Assembly: GCA_902490405.1 (NCBI GenBank)
Contig: CABUDS010000019.1
Coordinates: 1 to 41,624 of the forward strand
Source of the DNA: an uncultured Collinsella sp.
GTDB lineage: Bacteria > Actinomycetota > Coriobacteriia > Coriobacteriales > Coriobacteriaceae
DNA length: 41,624 nt
Direction: 5' to 3'
Made by a program: the position numbers and the translations under genes. This document shows positions 33,999 through 41,624 of this stretch, piece by piece; the first letter of the stretch is position 1, and the number at the start of each line of letters is the position of its first letter. The notes below the pieces were generated by a model, which was not told the DNA's origin, ran no database searches, and saw only the letters and a list, made by a program, of their open reading frames with translations.

Positions 33999-34829
33999 AT
34001 GGGTTGCGAGCACGCACAGGCCGCCGGCGGACAAACGTCGCCGTCGCAATTTGAGGAGAACACGCTGTCCGAGGTCAAACGCGTCATCGCCGTGCTTTCC
34101 GGCAAGGGCGGTGTCGGCAAGTCGTTTGTCACCGGTGCCATCGCCACCGAGCTTGCCCGTCACGGCCACAAGGTCGGCGTCCTCGATGCCGACATCACCG
34201 GTCCCTCTATCCCCAAGATGTTCGGTATGAGCGGACGCCACGTCCATGCCCTTGGCAACCTTATGCTGCCCGAAATCTCCGAACACGGCGTCAAGGTCAT
34301 GAGCTCCAACCTGCTGCTCCAAAACGAGACCGACCCCGTCCTTTGGCGCGGTCCGGTCATCGCAGGCGCCATTAGGCAGTTCTGGAGCGAGACCTCGTGG
34401 GGCCCCATCGACTACCTGCTGGTCGACATGCCTCCGGGAACAGGCGACGTCGCGCTCACCGTCTTCCAGTCGCTGCCCGTCGACGGCATCGTCATCGTCA
34501 CGAGCCCGCAGGATCTGGTCTCGATGATCGTCGCCAAGGCGGTCAACATGGCCGAGAAGATGAACGTCCCCATTCTGGGCATTGTCGAGAACATGAGCTA
34601 TATTGAGTGCCCCGACTGCGGCAAGAAGATCGAGGTCTTTGGCAAGAGCAAGCTCCCCGAGGTCGCAGAGCGCTATAACCTCGACATCTTGGGCCAGCTT
34701 CCCATTAATCCGGCACTCGCCGAGGCCTGCGATAAGGGCGAGGTCGAGACCGCGCTGCCCGATGGCATGTTGCCCAAGGCAGTCTCTGCCGTCGAGGCTA
34801 TTACCCCGCACGAGACCGACGAGGCCTAA
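33999..34829 (+). CDS. mrp: Mrp/ApbC-family iron-sulfur cluster carrier ATPase
   Basis: Cytoplasmic P-loop ATPase (276 aa) that carries and delivers 4Fe-4S clusters as a dimer. Visible: deviant Walker A SGKGGVGKS (34-42), LDADITGPS (62-70), DMPPGTGD (143-150), and the cluster-binding pair Cys204/Cys207 in IECPDCGKK. AAAGGAG lies 6 nt before the ATG at 33999. The N-terminal MIP18/DUF59 domain of some homologues is absent; instead there are about 25 hydrophilic residues with Cys3. It ends directly at the GTG of the FAD enzyme that follows, so the two are coupled. Confidence 0.93.
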   Translation: MGCEHAQAAGGQTSPSQFEENTLSEVKRVIAVLSGKGGVGKSFVTGAIATELARHGHKVGVLDADITGPSIPKMFGMSGRHVHALGNLMLPEISEHGVKVMSSNLLLQNETDPVLWRGPVIAGAIRQFWSETSWGPIDYLLVDMPPGTGDVALTVFQSLPVDGIVIVTSPQDLVSMIVAKAVNMAEKMNVPILGIVENMSYIECPDCGKKIEVFGKSKLPEVAERYNLDILGQLPINPALAEACDKGEVETALPDGMLPKAVSAVEAITPHETDEA

Positions 34830-36101
34830 GTGAACGCGAGCGCCCTCTATGACGTCTTGGTAATCGGCGGCGGGGCTTCAGGCCTCGCCGCCGCCATTAC
34901 GGCCGCACGCGCTGGCAAAAGCGTCTGCATCGTTGAGCGCGATGTCGCCTGCGGCCTCAAGCTCCTTGCGACCGGTAACGGCCGTTGCAACCTCTCCAAC
35001 GAATCGATTGATCCTCAGCGGTATAACCACCCCGCATTCGTCGAATCCGTCATGGGCCCCCAGCCCGAACAAGAGCTTATGGGTTTCTTCTCCTCGCTGG
35101 GCATCATGACAACCTCCGAGGAAGGCCGGCTGTACCCGCGCTCCCTTCGCGCCGAATCGGTGCGCGACGCGCTTCTCAGCGTTTGCGACCGCCTAGGTAT
35201 CACCTTAATCTGCGGAGCCAACGTTGCCTCGGCGTACAAAGCTTCCGAAGGCTGGGCACTCCAAATAGACCGTCCAGCGCGGGCGCTCAAGGCAAAAAAG
35301 CACGACGACCGAAAATCGGAGCTCCGCTCGCTTCGGAAGGCGCTCGCCGATGTCCCTCGCAAGAACGAGGCCCTGCAGGCACATGCCGTAATTATCGCTA
35401 CGGGCGGCAACCCCACCGGTATCGCCGATACGTTTCGCCTTCCCCTCACTTCGCTGCGCCCCATCCTCTGCCCCGTATCGGCAACGGTCGTTGGCGATCG
35501 AGCGGCACTCAAGACGTTGGATGGCCTGCGCGTCCGTGCCCGCTTGACGCTCGCCCGCAATCATAATGAGCTCTGGCACGAAGACGGTGAAGTGCTGTTT
35601 CGAACCTTCGGTATCTCGGGTGTCGCTGTCTTCAACCTCTCTCGTCGTATCCAGCACGGCGATACGATCCTGCTCGACGTTTTCCCCGACCTCTCCAAAG
35701 ACGAGTTGCTCGATATGCTCAACCGGCGCGTTGAGCTGTTCGGTGACTTTTCACCCCGCGATCCCCGTTGGCTCGACGGCATGCTCGCCCCGCAACTCTC
35801 CCGCGTCGTCTGCACAGCGTTCGAGCAGTGCCATCCAGGCTCCAACGATGTCATCCATCTGGTCTCGATCCTCAAGCACTTTAAGTTGCTCGTCGAGGGA
35901 ACAGCCGAGGAGCGCTCAGCGCAGGTCACGCGTGGTGGCGTATCTGTCGAGAGTATCTCAACACCCAGTCTACGCGCGCGCAGCGTTGTCGACGCTCCGC
36001 TTTACGTTTGCGGTGAAGCGCTCGACATCGACGCCGATTGCGGAGGCTTTAACCTTGCGTGGGCCTGGATCTCGGGCATTCGCGCTGCAAGCAGCCTGTA
36101 G
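34830..36101 (+). CDS. FAD-dependent oxidoreductase, HI0933/YhiN (BaiN-like) family
   Basis: Flavoprotein of 423 aa. Visible: N-terminal FAD-binding DVLVIGGGASGLAAAITAARAG (8-29) with an acidic end at VERD, and the family hallmark CGLKLLATGNGRCNLSN (41-57). IIATGGNPTG lies in the middle, and the C-terminus has YVCGEALDIDADCGGFNLAWAWISG, which closes the FAD site. The start is a GTG immediately after the mrp TAA. Biochemical substrates for the family are mostly unknown; BaiN members have been linked to bile-acid reduction, but that is not evidence for this protein. An intrinsic terminator follows at 36132. Confidence 0.88.
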   Translation: MNASALYDVLVIGGGASGLAAAITAARAGKSVCIVERDVACGLKLLATGNGRCNLSNESIDPQRYNHPAFVESVMGPQPEQELMGFFSSLGIMTTSEEGRLYPRSLRAESVRDALLSVCDRLGITLICGANVASAYKASEGWALQIDRPARALKAKKHDDRKSELRSLRKALADVPRKNEALQAHAVIIATGGNPTGIADTFRLPLTSLRPILCPVSATVVGDRAALKTLDGLRVRARLTLARNHNELWHEDGEVLFRTFGISGVAVFNLSRRIQHGDTILLDVFPDLSKDELLDMLNRRVELFGDFSPRDPRWLDGMLAPQLSRVVCTAFEQCHPGSNDVIHLVSILKHFKLLVEGTAEERSAQVTRGGVSVESISTPSLRARSVVDAPLYVCGEALDIDADCGGFNLAWAWISGIRAASSL

Positions 36102-36131
36102 CCGCGCAGTCTATAATCAAAAACACATTCG

Positions 36132-36163
36132 GGCCGTCTGGGATACCGGACGGCCTCTTTCTT
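36132..36163 (+). terminator. Intrinsic terminator after the HI0933-type gene
   Basis: A 10-pair stem (GGCCGTCTGG with CCGGACGGCC, one G-T) with a 4-nt loop, followed by TCTTTCTT, 30 nt past the stop codon. It runs nearly into the ribosome site of the next gene, so read-through must feed that gene unless it has its own promoter. Confidence 0.72.
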
Positions 36164-36181
36164 GCCTCTAAGGAGACCTCG

Positions 36182-37822
36182 ATGATCGAAATCACCCAAG
36201 TCAACGCGTCGCTCGATGAAGCCGGCGATGAAAATGCCTGTCTCATTGTTGGCAAGCGAGTCGCCAAGCGCGTCCTACGTTGCAAGGACTCCGAGATCAA
36301 GTCCATCGAGCTCCACCGCAAGTCAATCGACGCTCGCAAAAAACGAGACGTCCATTTTATCCTGAGCTTTCGTGTTGAGCTGACTAGTCCCCACCTCGAG
36401 CGAGAAGCGGTCGACAGCGTTGCCGAGCGTGACCGCTCGCGCGTACGCGCGATAGAAGACGATGAGCCTTCATTCCCCTCCCCCGCCTCCGACGCGCCTC
36501 AAGAACGCCCTGTCGTTGTCGGCGCCGGATGCGCCGGCCTTTTCGCTGCGCTTACGCTCGCCGAAGCAGGTCTTAAGCCCTTGCTCATCGAGCGCGGCGA
36601 CCCGGCATTTCGCCGCTCGCAGGCGATCGACCTCTTTCTAAAGGAGCGCATCCTCGACCCCGAGAGCAATATCCAGTTTGGCCTGGGCGGCGCGGGAACC
36701 TTCTCGGACGGCAAACTCAATACGGGAACCAAAAATCCCGCCCATCGCCTTATCCTCGAAACCTTCGTCGAGGCGGGCGCGCCCCGCGATATTCTGTGGG
36801 ATGCCAAGCCGCACATTGGCTCCGACATCCTTCCCACGGTTGTCACCGCTATATCCCAGCGCATCGAGCAGCTCGGAGGTGTCGTCCGTTATCGAACGAA
36901 GCTCGTCGACATTCGCATCGACGCGTCTGGCGCCATCACCGGTATTGATGTCCAATCGTCCCAAGACGCCGCTTGCGAGCCAATCGAGACAAAGCACCTC
37001 ATCCTCGCCTGCGGGCATTCTGCTCGCGATATTTTTGAGCTCCTTAAGGGCCACAACGTGGCCCTCGCACAAAAGACCTTTGCCATGGGCGTTCGCATCG
37101 AGCATCCGCAGCGCGACATCGACCGAGTCCAATACGGAGCCTCGGCGGGACATCCTGCCCTCGGAGCAGCCCCTTACAAGCTCGTCGCCCATCTTCCCAA
37201 CGGCCGCAGCGTGTTCTCGTTTTGCATGTGCCCCGGCGGGCAGGTTGTCGCCGCCTCTTCCGAGCAGGGCCACCTGTGCGTCAACGGCGCCAGTCTCAAT
37301 GCCCGCGGCGGATGCAACGCAAATGCCGCCCTGCTCGTTAACGTCACACCCGAGGACCTTCCCAACGATGACCCGCTCGCCGGCATCGAGCTCCAGCGTG
37401 CCTGCGAGGCGGCCGCCTATCGCCTGGGCGGTTCCAACTGGAACGCACCGGCACAGCTCGTCGGAGATTTCCTCGCAGGACGTGCCAGCAAGGCGCCCGG
37501 AAAGGTAAAGCCCACCTATCCGCTCGGTGTGACCTGGACGGCAATTGACGAAGCCCTGCCGCAGCATATCGTCGAGTCGCTCCGCCTGGGACTTCCCCTA
37601 CTCGGAAAAAAGCTGCGCGGCTACGACCGCCCCGACGCCGTTCTTACCGGCGTGGAGACTCGTTCGAGCTCACCGGTCACCGTCACCCGAGACCGAACGT
37701 GCCATGCCGTGTCGACCCCGGGCCTCTATCCTTGTGGTGAGGGAGCTGGATATGCCGGCGGCATCATGAGCGCGGCCACCGACGGCATCCGTTGTGCCGA
37801 AGCCCTGATCGCAGACCTCTAA
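36182..37822 (+). CDS. Uncharacterised FAD-dependent dehydrogenase (COG2509 type)
   Basis: Flavoprotein of 546 aa. An N-terminal domain of about 105 residues (hydrophilic, with FILSFRVELTSP) precedes the FAD-binding motif VVVGAGCAGLFAALTLAEAG (111-130) and ERGDP. Then come GLGGAGTFSDGKLNTG, a family hallmark, and GHSARDIF. The C-terminus reads YPCGEGAGYAGGIMSAATDGI, completing the FAD site. The start at 36182 has AAGGAG 7 nt upstream. No function is established for the family. Closeness to mrp and another flavoenzyme suggests only a shared redox or Fe-S setting. Confidence 0.85.
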   Translation: MIEITQVNASLDEAGDENACLIVGKRVAKRVLRCKDSEIKSIELHRKSIDARKKRDVHFILSFRVELTSPHLEREAVDSVAERDRSRVRAIEDDEPSFPSPASDAPQERPVVVGAGCAGLFAALTLAEAGLKPLLIERGDPAFRRSQAIDLFLKERILDPESNIQFGLGGAGTFSDGKLNTGTKNPAHRLILETFVEAGAPRDILWDAKPHIGSDILPTVVTAISQRIEQLGGVVRYRTKLVDIRIDASGAITGIDVQSSQDAACEPIETKHLILACGHSARDIFELLKGHNVALAQKTFAMGVRIEHPQRDIDRVQYGASAGHPALGAAPYKLVAHLPNGRSVFSFCMCPGGQVVAASSEQGHLCVNGASLNARGGCNANAALLVNVTPEDLPNDDPLAGIELQRACEAAAYRLGGSNWNAPAQLVGDFLAGRASKAPGKVKPTYPLGVTWTAIDEALPQHIVESLRLGLPLLGKKLRGYDRPDAVLTGVETRSSSPVTVTRDRTCHAVSTPGLYPCGEGAGYAGGIMSAATDGIRCAEALIADL

Positions 37823-37848
37823 CGCACGAATTCCAGCGCGCAAAAGAC

Positions 37849-37884
37849 ACAGGCCCCAAGCTCCACAGGGAACTCGGGGCCTGT
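37849..37884. terminator. Bidirectional terminator between the FAD dehydrogenase and uvrB
   Basis: ACAGGCCCC and GGGGCCTGT form a perfect 9-bp stem. The minus-strand continuation is GTCTTTTG, a fair U-tract for uvrB. On the plus strand TCACTATTTCTT follows. The two genes converge here, with stops at 37822 and 37888. Confidence 0.78.
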
Positions 37885-37887
37885 TCA

Positions 37888-40128
37888 CTATTTCTTAAAC
37901 CGTGCACCCTGGCGTTTTCTGCCCGATGCGAACGTGGAACCCTTGCGGGCCTGCGAACGTAAGCGCTCAATCGTCTCGTCCTCAGACGCACCCTCGAGCA
38001 TCGCTCGAATCTGAACGACGGCATCGCGCAGGCGCGCCGCCTCCTCAAAGTCCATGGCAGCAGAAGCGTTACGCATATCCTCTTCCATGGTTTCGACGAT
38101 CCGCACGAGCTCGTCATGCGGCAGTTCTTCCAACTGCTCCGCAAGTGTCTGCTCGGGCGCCACCGTTTCCGGCACGCCACCCTCGCCCGACTCATCGGGC
38201 GTATAGAATGCGCCATGGCCAAGAGAGTCGCCCTTCGAGCGTCCCTTGGAACCCACGGTTTTTTCGGCCTCGGCAATAAAACTTGAGATGTCGTTGATGG
38301 CCTTGCGCACCGTCTTGGGCACAATGCCATGCTCTTCGTTATATGCCATCTGAATCTCGCGACGGCGCTGCGTCTCCTCGATGGCCTCTTTCATCGAATC
38401 GGTCATAACGTCTGCATACATGATGACTTCGCCATCGGCGTTACGGGCCGCGCGGCCAATCGTCTGAATCAGCGAACGGCGGTTGCGCAAGAAGCCTTCC
38501 TTATCGGCATCGAGAATTGCCACCAGTGAGACCTCGGGGAGATCCAAGCCCTCGCGAAGCAGGTTGATACCAACGAGAACATCGATCTTTCCCTCGCGCA
38601 GCGTTCGCAGGATCTCGACACGGTCCATCGTCGCTGTATCGGAGTGCATGTAATTGACCTTAATGCCGGCATCAAGCAGATGGTCGGTCAGGTCCTCGGC
38701 CATGCGCTTGGTGAGCGTGGTCACCAGTACGCGCTCCTTGCGCACCACGCGCTCGCGAATCTCGTCCTCAAGATCGTCAATCTGCCCACGAACCGGACGC
38801 ACATCAATCTTGGGGTCGAGCAGACCGGTCGGACGAATAATCTGCTCCACGTCGTTTTGGCTCACCCGCAGCTCGTAGTCGCCCGGTGTGGCCGAAACAT
38901 AGATAAACTGGGGGATCCTTGCCTCAAACTCATCGAAACGAAGCGGGCGGTTATCGAGCGCCGAGGGCAGGCGAAAACCGTGCTCCACCAACGTCACCTT
39001 ACGCGAGCGGTCACCTTCGTGCATGCCGCGAATCTGCGGCACCGTCACATGGCTCTCATCGATGATGCAGAGCATATCCTTGGGAAAGTAATCAATCAGG
39101 GTAAATGGCGGCTCGCCCGGCTTGCGACCGTCCAGATGACGCGAGTAGTTCTCGATGCCGTTGCAAAAGCCCATCGTCTCGAGCATCTCAAGATCATAAT
39201 CGGTGCGCTGCTGCAGACGCTGCGCCTCGAGCAACTTGTCGGTCGCCTTGAGCTCCGCCACGCGCTTCTCGCACTCTTCGCTGATCGATTTCAGAGCCGC
39301 TTTGACCTTCGGCTTCTCGGTCACGTAGTGCGATGCCGGCCATACGGGGATGGCCTCGTACTCACGAAGCATCTCACCGGTGACCTCATCGATCTCGGCA
39401 ATCAGCTCGACCTCGTCACCAAAGAACTCAAACCGCAACGGATGCTCGGCATAAGGCGGATACACGTCGACAACATCGCCGCGCACGCGGAACGTGCCGC
39501 GTGCCAGGTCATAGTCATTGCGATCATATTGAATGTCGATAAGTGCATGGATAAAGTCATCGCGCTCGAGCGGCACCTTCTTGTCGACGTTCGGGGCTAG
39601 GCCCGCATAGTCCTCAGGAGAGCCAATGCCATAGATACACGAGACCGATGCGACAACGATCACATCTCGTCGAGAGAGCAGCGATGCGGTCGCCTGATGT
39701 CGCAGCATCTCGACCTCTTCGTTAATCGAGGAGTCTTTCTCGATATATGTATCGCTTTGCGGCACATACGCCTCGGGCTGATAGTAGTCGTAGTACGAAA
39801 CGAAGTAGACCACAGCGTTGTTGGGAAAGAACTCTTTGAGCTCGCTCGCAAGCTGAGCGGCGAGCGTTTTATTCGGAGCCATGACCAGGGTCGGCTTTCC
39901 CAGGGCCTCAATAGTCTTTGCCATCGTGAAGGTCTTGCCCGAACCAGTCACGCCCAGCAAAACCTGATAGCGGTCTCCGTCCCTCACGCCCCGCACAAGT
40001 GACTCAATGGCCTTAGGCTGGGAACCAGCGGGCTCGTATGGAGACACGACCTTAAACGGCACATCAGCGCCCTCAACGCCAAAGCGCTTAAGTTCACCGC
40101 CAACGCGTTCTACTTCAAATTCCGCCAT
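37888..40128 (-). CDS. uvrB: Excinuclease ABC subunit B
   Basis: Helicase-like core of nucleotide excision repair that verifies damage and recruits UvrC (746 aa, somewhat longer than most). Visible: Walker A GVTGSGKT (59-66), the damage-binding beta-hairpin region YYDYYQPEAYVPQSDTYIEK, and FVSYYDY. The helicase motifs IIDESH, SATPGDYE, GINLLREGLDLPEVSLV and QTIGRAARN follow. A C-terminal UVR domain (VETMEEDMRNASAAMDFEEAARLRD) would contact UvrC. The extra length is a linker of about 60 residues before the UVR domain and a basic tail ending RFKK. AGGAG is 5-6 nt before the ATG. No LexA-like box is seen upstream, unlike uvrA. Confidence 0.96.
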   Translation of the reverse strand: MAEFEVERVGGELKRFGVEGADVPFKVVSPYEPAGSQPKAIESLVRGVRDGDRYQVLLGVTGSGKTFTMAKTIEALGKPTLVMAPNKTLAAQLASELKEFFPNNAVVYFVSYYDYYQPEAYVPQSDTYIEKDSSINEEVEMLRHQATASLLSRRDVIVVASVSCIYGIGSPEDYAGLAPNVDKKVPLERDDFIHALIDIQYDRNDYDLARGTFRVRGDVVDVYPPYAEHPLRFEFFGDEVELIAEIDEVTGEMLREYEAIPVWPASHYVTEKPKVKAALKSISEECEKRVAELKATDKLLEAQRLQQRTDYDLEMLETMGFCNGIENYSRHLDGRKPGEPPFTLIDYFPKDMLCIIDESHVTVPQIRGMHEGDRSRKVTLVEHGFRLPSALDNRPLRFDEFEARIPQFIYVSATPGDYELRVSQNDVEQIIRPTGLLDPKIDVRPVRGQIDDLEDEIRERVVRKERVLVTTLTKRMAEDLTDHLLDAGIKVNYMHSDTATMDRVEILRTLREGKIDVLVGINLLREGLDLPEVSLVAILDADKEGFLRNRRSLIQTIGRAARNADGEVIMYADVMTDSMKEAIEETQRRREIQMAYNEEHGIVPKTVRKAINDISSFIAEAEKTVGSKGRSKGDSLGHGAFYTPDESGEGGVPETVAPEQTLAEQLEELPHDELVRIVETMEEDMRNASAAMDFEEAARLRDAVVQIRAMLEGASEDETIERLRSQARKGSTFASGRKRQGARFKK

Positions 40129-40179
40129 GGATACTCCTAACTCATATCTCTGCAGTATACGCAGGCGGCAGGCATAGTC

Positions 40180-40761
40180 CTATACGAACCGATCGGGATA
40201 GAGGGTCTTGTAGCGAACCCAGGCATTATTGACACGAATCAGATACGCCTGCGTCTCGGGAAAGGTGATTGCATTATGAAGCGACGTGCTCTGCTGCGCC
40301 CATCCGTCGACATTGCCCATGCCAGCGTTATAGGCGGCAATGGCACTGTCAGTCGACCCGTTAAAATAGGTGAGAAGATACGAAAGATACGCACAGCCAA
40401 ACTCGATATTCGTAGCCGGATCGTTAAGGTTGTCGGCCGAATACTCGCCACCGTCGACAAGGCCCTTGGCGATCATATCCTGGGCAGTCTCGGGCATCAG
40501 CTGCATCAATCCCTGAGCACCTTGATTCGACTCGGCCTCGGGATCCCAATTCGATTCAGACTTAATGACAGCGCACACCAAATACGGATCCAGATTATGC
40601 GAAATGCTGGATTGCTTTACATACGCCTCGTAGTCAATCGGATACAGCGGTTTAAAGAAAGCAGCAGGAGCATACGAGTAAACGAATGAGATAAGGCCGA
40701 AGACAAAAACGGCAGCCAGCGGTATAAGGCGATACCAAGTAAGGAAACGTGTCTTAGGCAT
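40180..40761 (-). CDS. Membrane-anchored lytic transglycosylase (SLT domain)
   Basis: Small peptidoglycan-cleaving enzyme (193 aa). One N-terminal membrane helix (about 11-30) anchors an extracytoplasmic SLT domain. It carries the catalytic Glu69 in VIKSESNWDPEA, then NQGAQGLMQLMPETA (79-93), NIEFGCAYLSYLL and the AIAAYNAG motif. The start at 40761 is set by AAGGAGG just upstream. The ATG overlaps the coaE stop by 8 bp (ATGCCTAA), so it is coupled to coaE. Its position between coaE and uvrB is probably operonic convenience. Confidence 0.9.
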   Translation of the reverse strand: MPKTRFLTWYRLIPLAAVFVFGLISFVYSYAPAAFFKPLYPIDYEAYVKQSSISHNLDPYLVCAVIKSESNWDPEAESNQGAQGLMQLMPETAQDMIAKGLVDGGEYSADNLNDPATNIEFGCAYLSYLLTYFNGSTDSAIAAYNAGMGNVDGWAQQSTSLHNAITFPETQAYLIRVNNAWVRYKTLYPDRFV

Positions 40762-41395
40762 CGGTCTCCTCCTTATCCACAACATCCCCGAACCCATGGC
40801 GCGCAAGCCATGCATCCAGTTGTTCAAAGAGCGAGTTATCGCCTGCCGCATTATCTATAACCGTTGTAGCAAGATTGCACAGCGCAGACTCATCGGGCTG
40901 GCAAGCAGAACGGGCATCGAAATCAGATGGCTCCATGCCACGTTGAATAGCGCGCTCGCGACGAACTGACAAAGGGGCGCTAATGACCAGAATTTCATCA
41001 GCCAAGCCAAATGCATCCTCAAAACCAGTCGGAGCAGAAACCTCGACCACCGCAAAGGGATAACGGGGAGATGAAACCGTACAACAAACCGGATCGAGAA
41101 TCCTAAGCGAAAGCTGTTCAATCAGAACGGGATGCACGATGCCATTGAGCCGTGTGACCGAATCAGGAGAAGCGAAAGCTCGAGAAGCGAGGATGCTGCG
41201 GCGAATGCCGCCTATCTCATCCAAAATGTCCCAACCGAATTCATCCGCAAGAGCGTTAACGATATCAGAGCCCGGCACATACAGCGATTTTGCAAGCTCA
41301 TCCAGATCGATAAGCATAGCGCCACGAGATTCGAAATAGCGGCAGGCAGTCGACTTACCCGAAGCAATATTGCCCAAGACAAAAACGGTAAACAT
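40754..41395 (-). CDS. coaE: Dephospho-CoA kinase
   Basis: Last step of coenzyme A synthesis, ATP-dependent 3'-phosphorylation of dephospho-CoA (213 aa). Visible: P-loop GNIASGKS (8-15), LIDLDELAKSLYVPG with the conserved Asp pair, a GIVHPVL motif, VVEVSAP in place of the usual VPLL-type strand, and RRERAIQRG in the lid. The start at 41395 has AAGGGAGGA upstream; the longer frame is leader. In actinobacteria coaE commonly follows rpsA and precedes uvrB, which fits this position. A GATAAT at 41424-41429 may be its -10. Confidence 0.88.
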   Translation of the reverse strand: MFTVFVLGNIASGKSTACRYFESRGAMLIDLDELAKSLYVPGSDIVNALADEFGWDILDEIGGIRRSILASRAFASPDSVTRLNGIVHPVLIEQLSLRILDPVCCTVSSPRYPFAVVEVSAPTGFEDAFGLADEILVISAPLSVRRERAIQRGMEPSDFDARSACQPDESALCNLATTVIDNAAGDNSLFEQLDAWLARHGFGDVVDKEETDA

Positions 41396-41423
41396 CAAGT
41401 CCTCCCTTACGCCAATGGGAGTT

Positions 41424-41454
41424 ATTATCGCGCAAATAGAAAAGAAGGACTCAA
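41424..41454 (-). promoter_or_regulatory. Candidate coaE promoter
   Basis: On the minus strand, GATAAT (41424-41429) with TTGAGT (41449-41454) 19 nt upstream, 28 nt before the coaE start codon. The -10 is good; the spacing is long. Confidence 0.3.
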
Positions 41455-41522
41455 AATACAGCCAAACAGTAAGACAAGCTAAACGAAGGCAAGTTCTTGT
41501 ATTACAGCTCTCTATCAAACGC

Positions 41523-41560
41523 AAAAGAAGGGGGAGGCCGCGAGGCCTCCCCCCTTCTTC
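41523..41560 (-). terminator. Intrinsic terminator of the gene upstream of coaE
   Basis: A 15-pair stem with one bulge (GAAGGGGGAGGCC against GGCCTCCCCCCTTC) and a GCGA-type loop. On the minus strand it continues into TTCTTTTGCG, so it ends transcription arriving from beyond the right edge. Confidence 0.85.
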
Positions 41561-41624
41561 AAGTCTTGCGACGGCTCGGTGCCGTCCACCGGTCAGCGGC
41601 GCCCTGGCCTCCCACGGGCTGGCC
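41559..41624 (-). CDS. C-terminal end of a gene running off the right edge (partial)
   Basis: An open frame of 21 codons enters from the right edge and ends with TGA at 41559-41561, directly against a strong terminator. The tail reads Gly/Gln-rich then DRWTAPSRRKT. The hydrophilic basic end and the terminator support a real gene end. Identity is not readable. By the usual actinobacterial order (rpsA-coaE-uvrB), ribosomal protein S1 is one candidate; that is inference only. Confidence 0.35.
   Translation of the reverse strand, partial: GQPVGGQGAADRWTAPSRRKT

Noticed and set aside
40129..40200. A LexA box upstream of uvrB
   Set aside because: A single GTTCG half-site is present, but the partner half does not match CGAAC at the right spacing.

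Overview
The window looks like chromosome from a high-GC, single-membrane actinobacterium of the Coriobacteriia, most like Collinsella. The pointers are the block rapZ-whiA-gap-pgk-tpiA-gpmI-secG, an actinobacterial coaE-(lytic transglycosylase)-uvrB order, WhiA together with an arginine-type RapZ P-loop, an LtaS-type sulfatase, Tat-like lipoprotein signals, and strong GC-ending codon bias that produces long antisense open frames. The genus is an inference from gene order and protein character; no search was run.

Layout: (1) 1-6335, a complete oligopeptide-type ABC importer on the minus strand (oppA-B-C-D-F in transcription order), with a 57-bp-stem hairpin element just past oppF. (2) 6336-11676, secG and the lower-glycolysis genes gap, pgk, tpiA and gpmI, with terminators after gap, gpmI and secG. 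(3) 11677-13584, whiA and rapZ, without the yvcK gene that usually sits between them. (4) 13635-24360, a nine-gene minus-strand operon that I read as a sialic acid (N-acetylneuraminate) uptake and catabolic operon: lipoprotein binding protein, permease, a fused permease-ATPase, ATPase, an AXE1-family deacetylase, a second AXE1-like protein lacking the catalytic serine, an N-acetylneuraminate lyase-family aldolase, a ROK sugar kinase and NanE epimerase. It is preceded by a 365-bp regulatory region full of dyads. It sits exactly between uvrC and rapZ, two genes that are normally close neighbours, so it looks like an insertion into a housekeeping block. (5) 24361-31506, uvrC, murJ, a ybaK-type deacylase and uvrA (minus), uvrA with a LexA-like box. 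(6) 31700-37822, plus strand: LtaS-like membrane sulfatase, Mrp/ApbC Fe-S carrier, and two FAD-dependent oxidoreductases. (7) 37888-41395, minus strand: uvrB, a short membrane-anchored lytic transglycosylase and coaE, then the terminator and last codons of a gene running off the right edge.

How the genes would work together: the nan-like operon would import sialic acid, strip O-acetyl groups, cleave it to N-acetylmannosamine and pyruvate, phosphorylate ManNAc and epimerise it to GlcNAc-6-phosphate. The nagA/nagB steps, a sialidase and a dedicated regulator gene are not in the window. Pyruvate and fructose-6-phosphate then feed the glycolytic genes encoded next door. The most unusual things are the insertion with loss of yvcK, the serine-less esterase paralogue, two very long intergenic hairpins (7-138 and 15427-15531), and the nested dyads upstream of the transporter.
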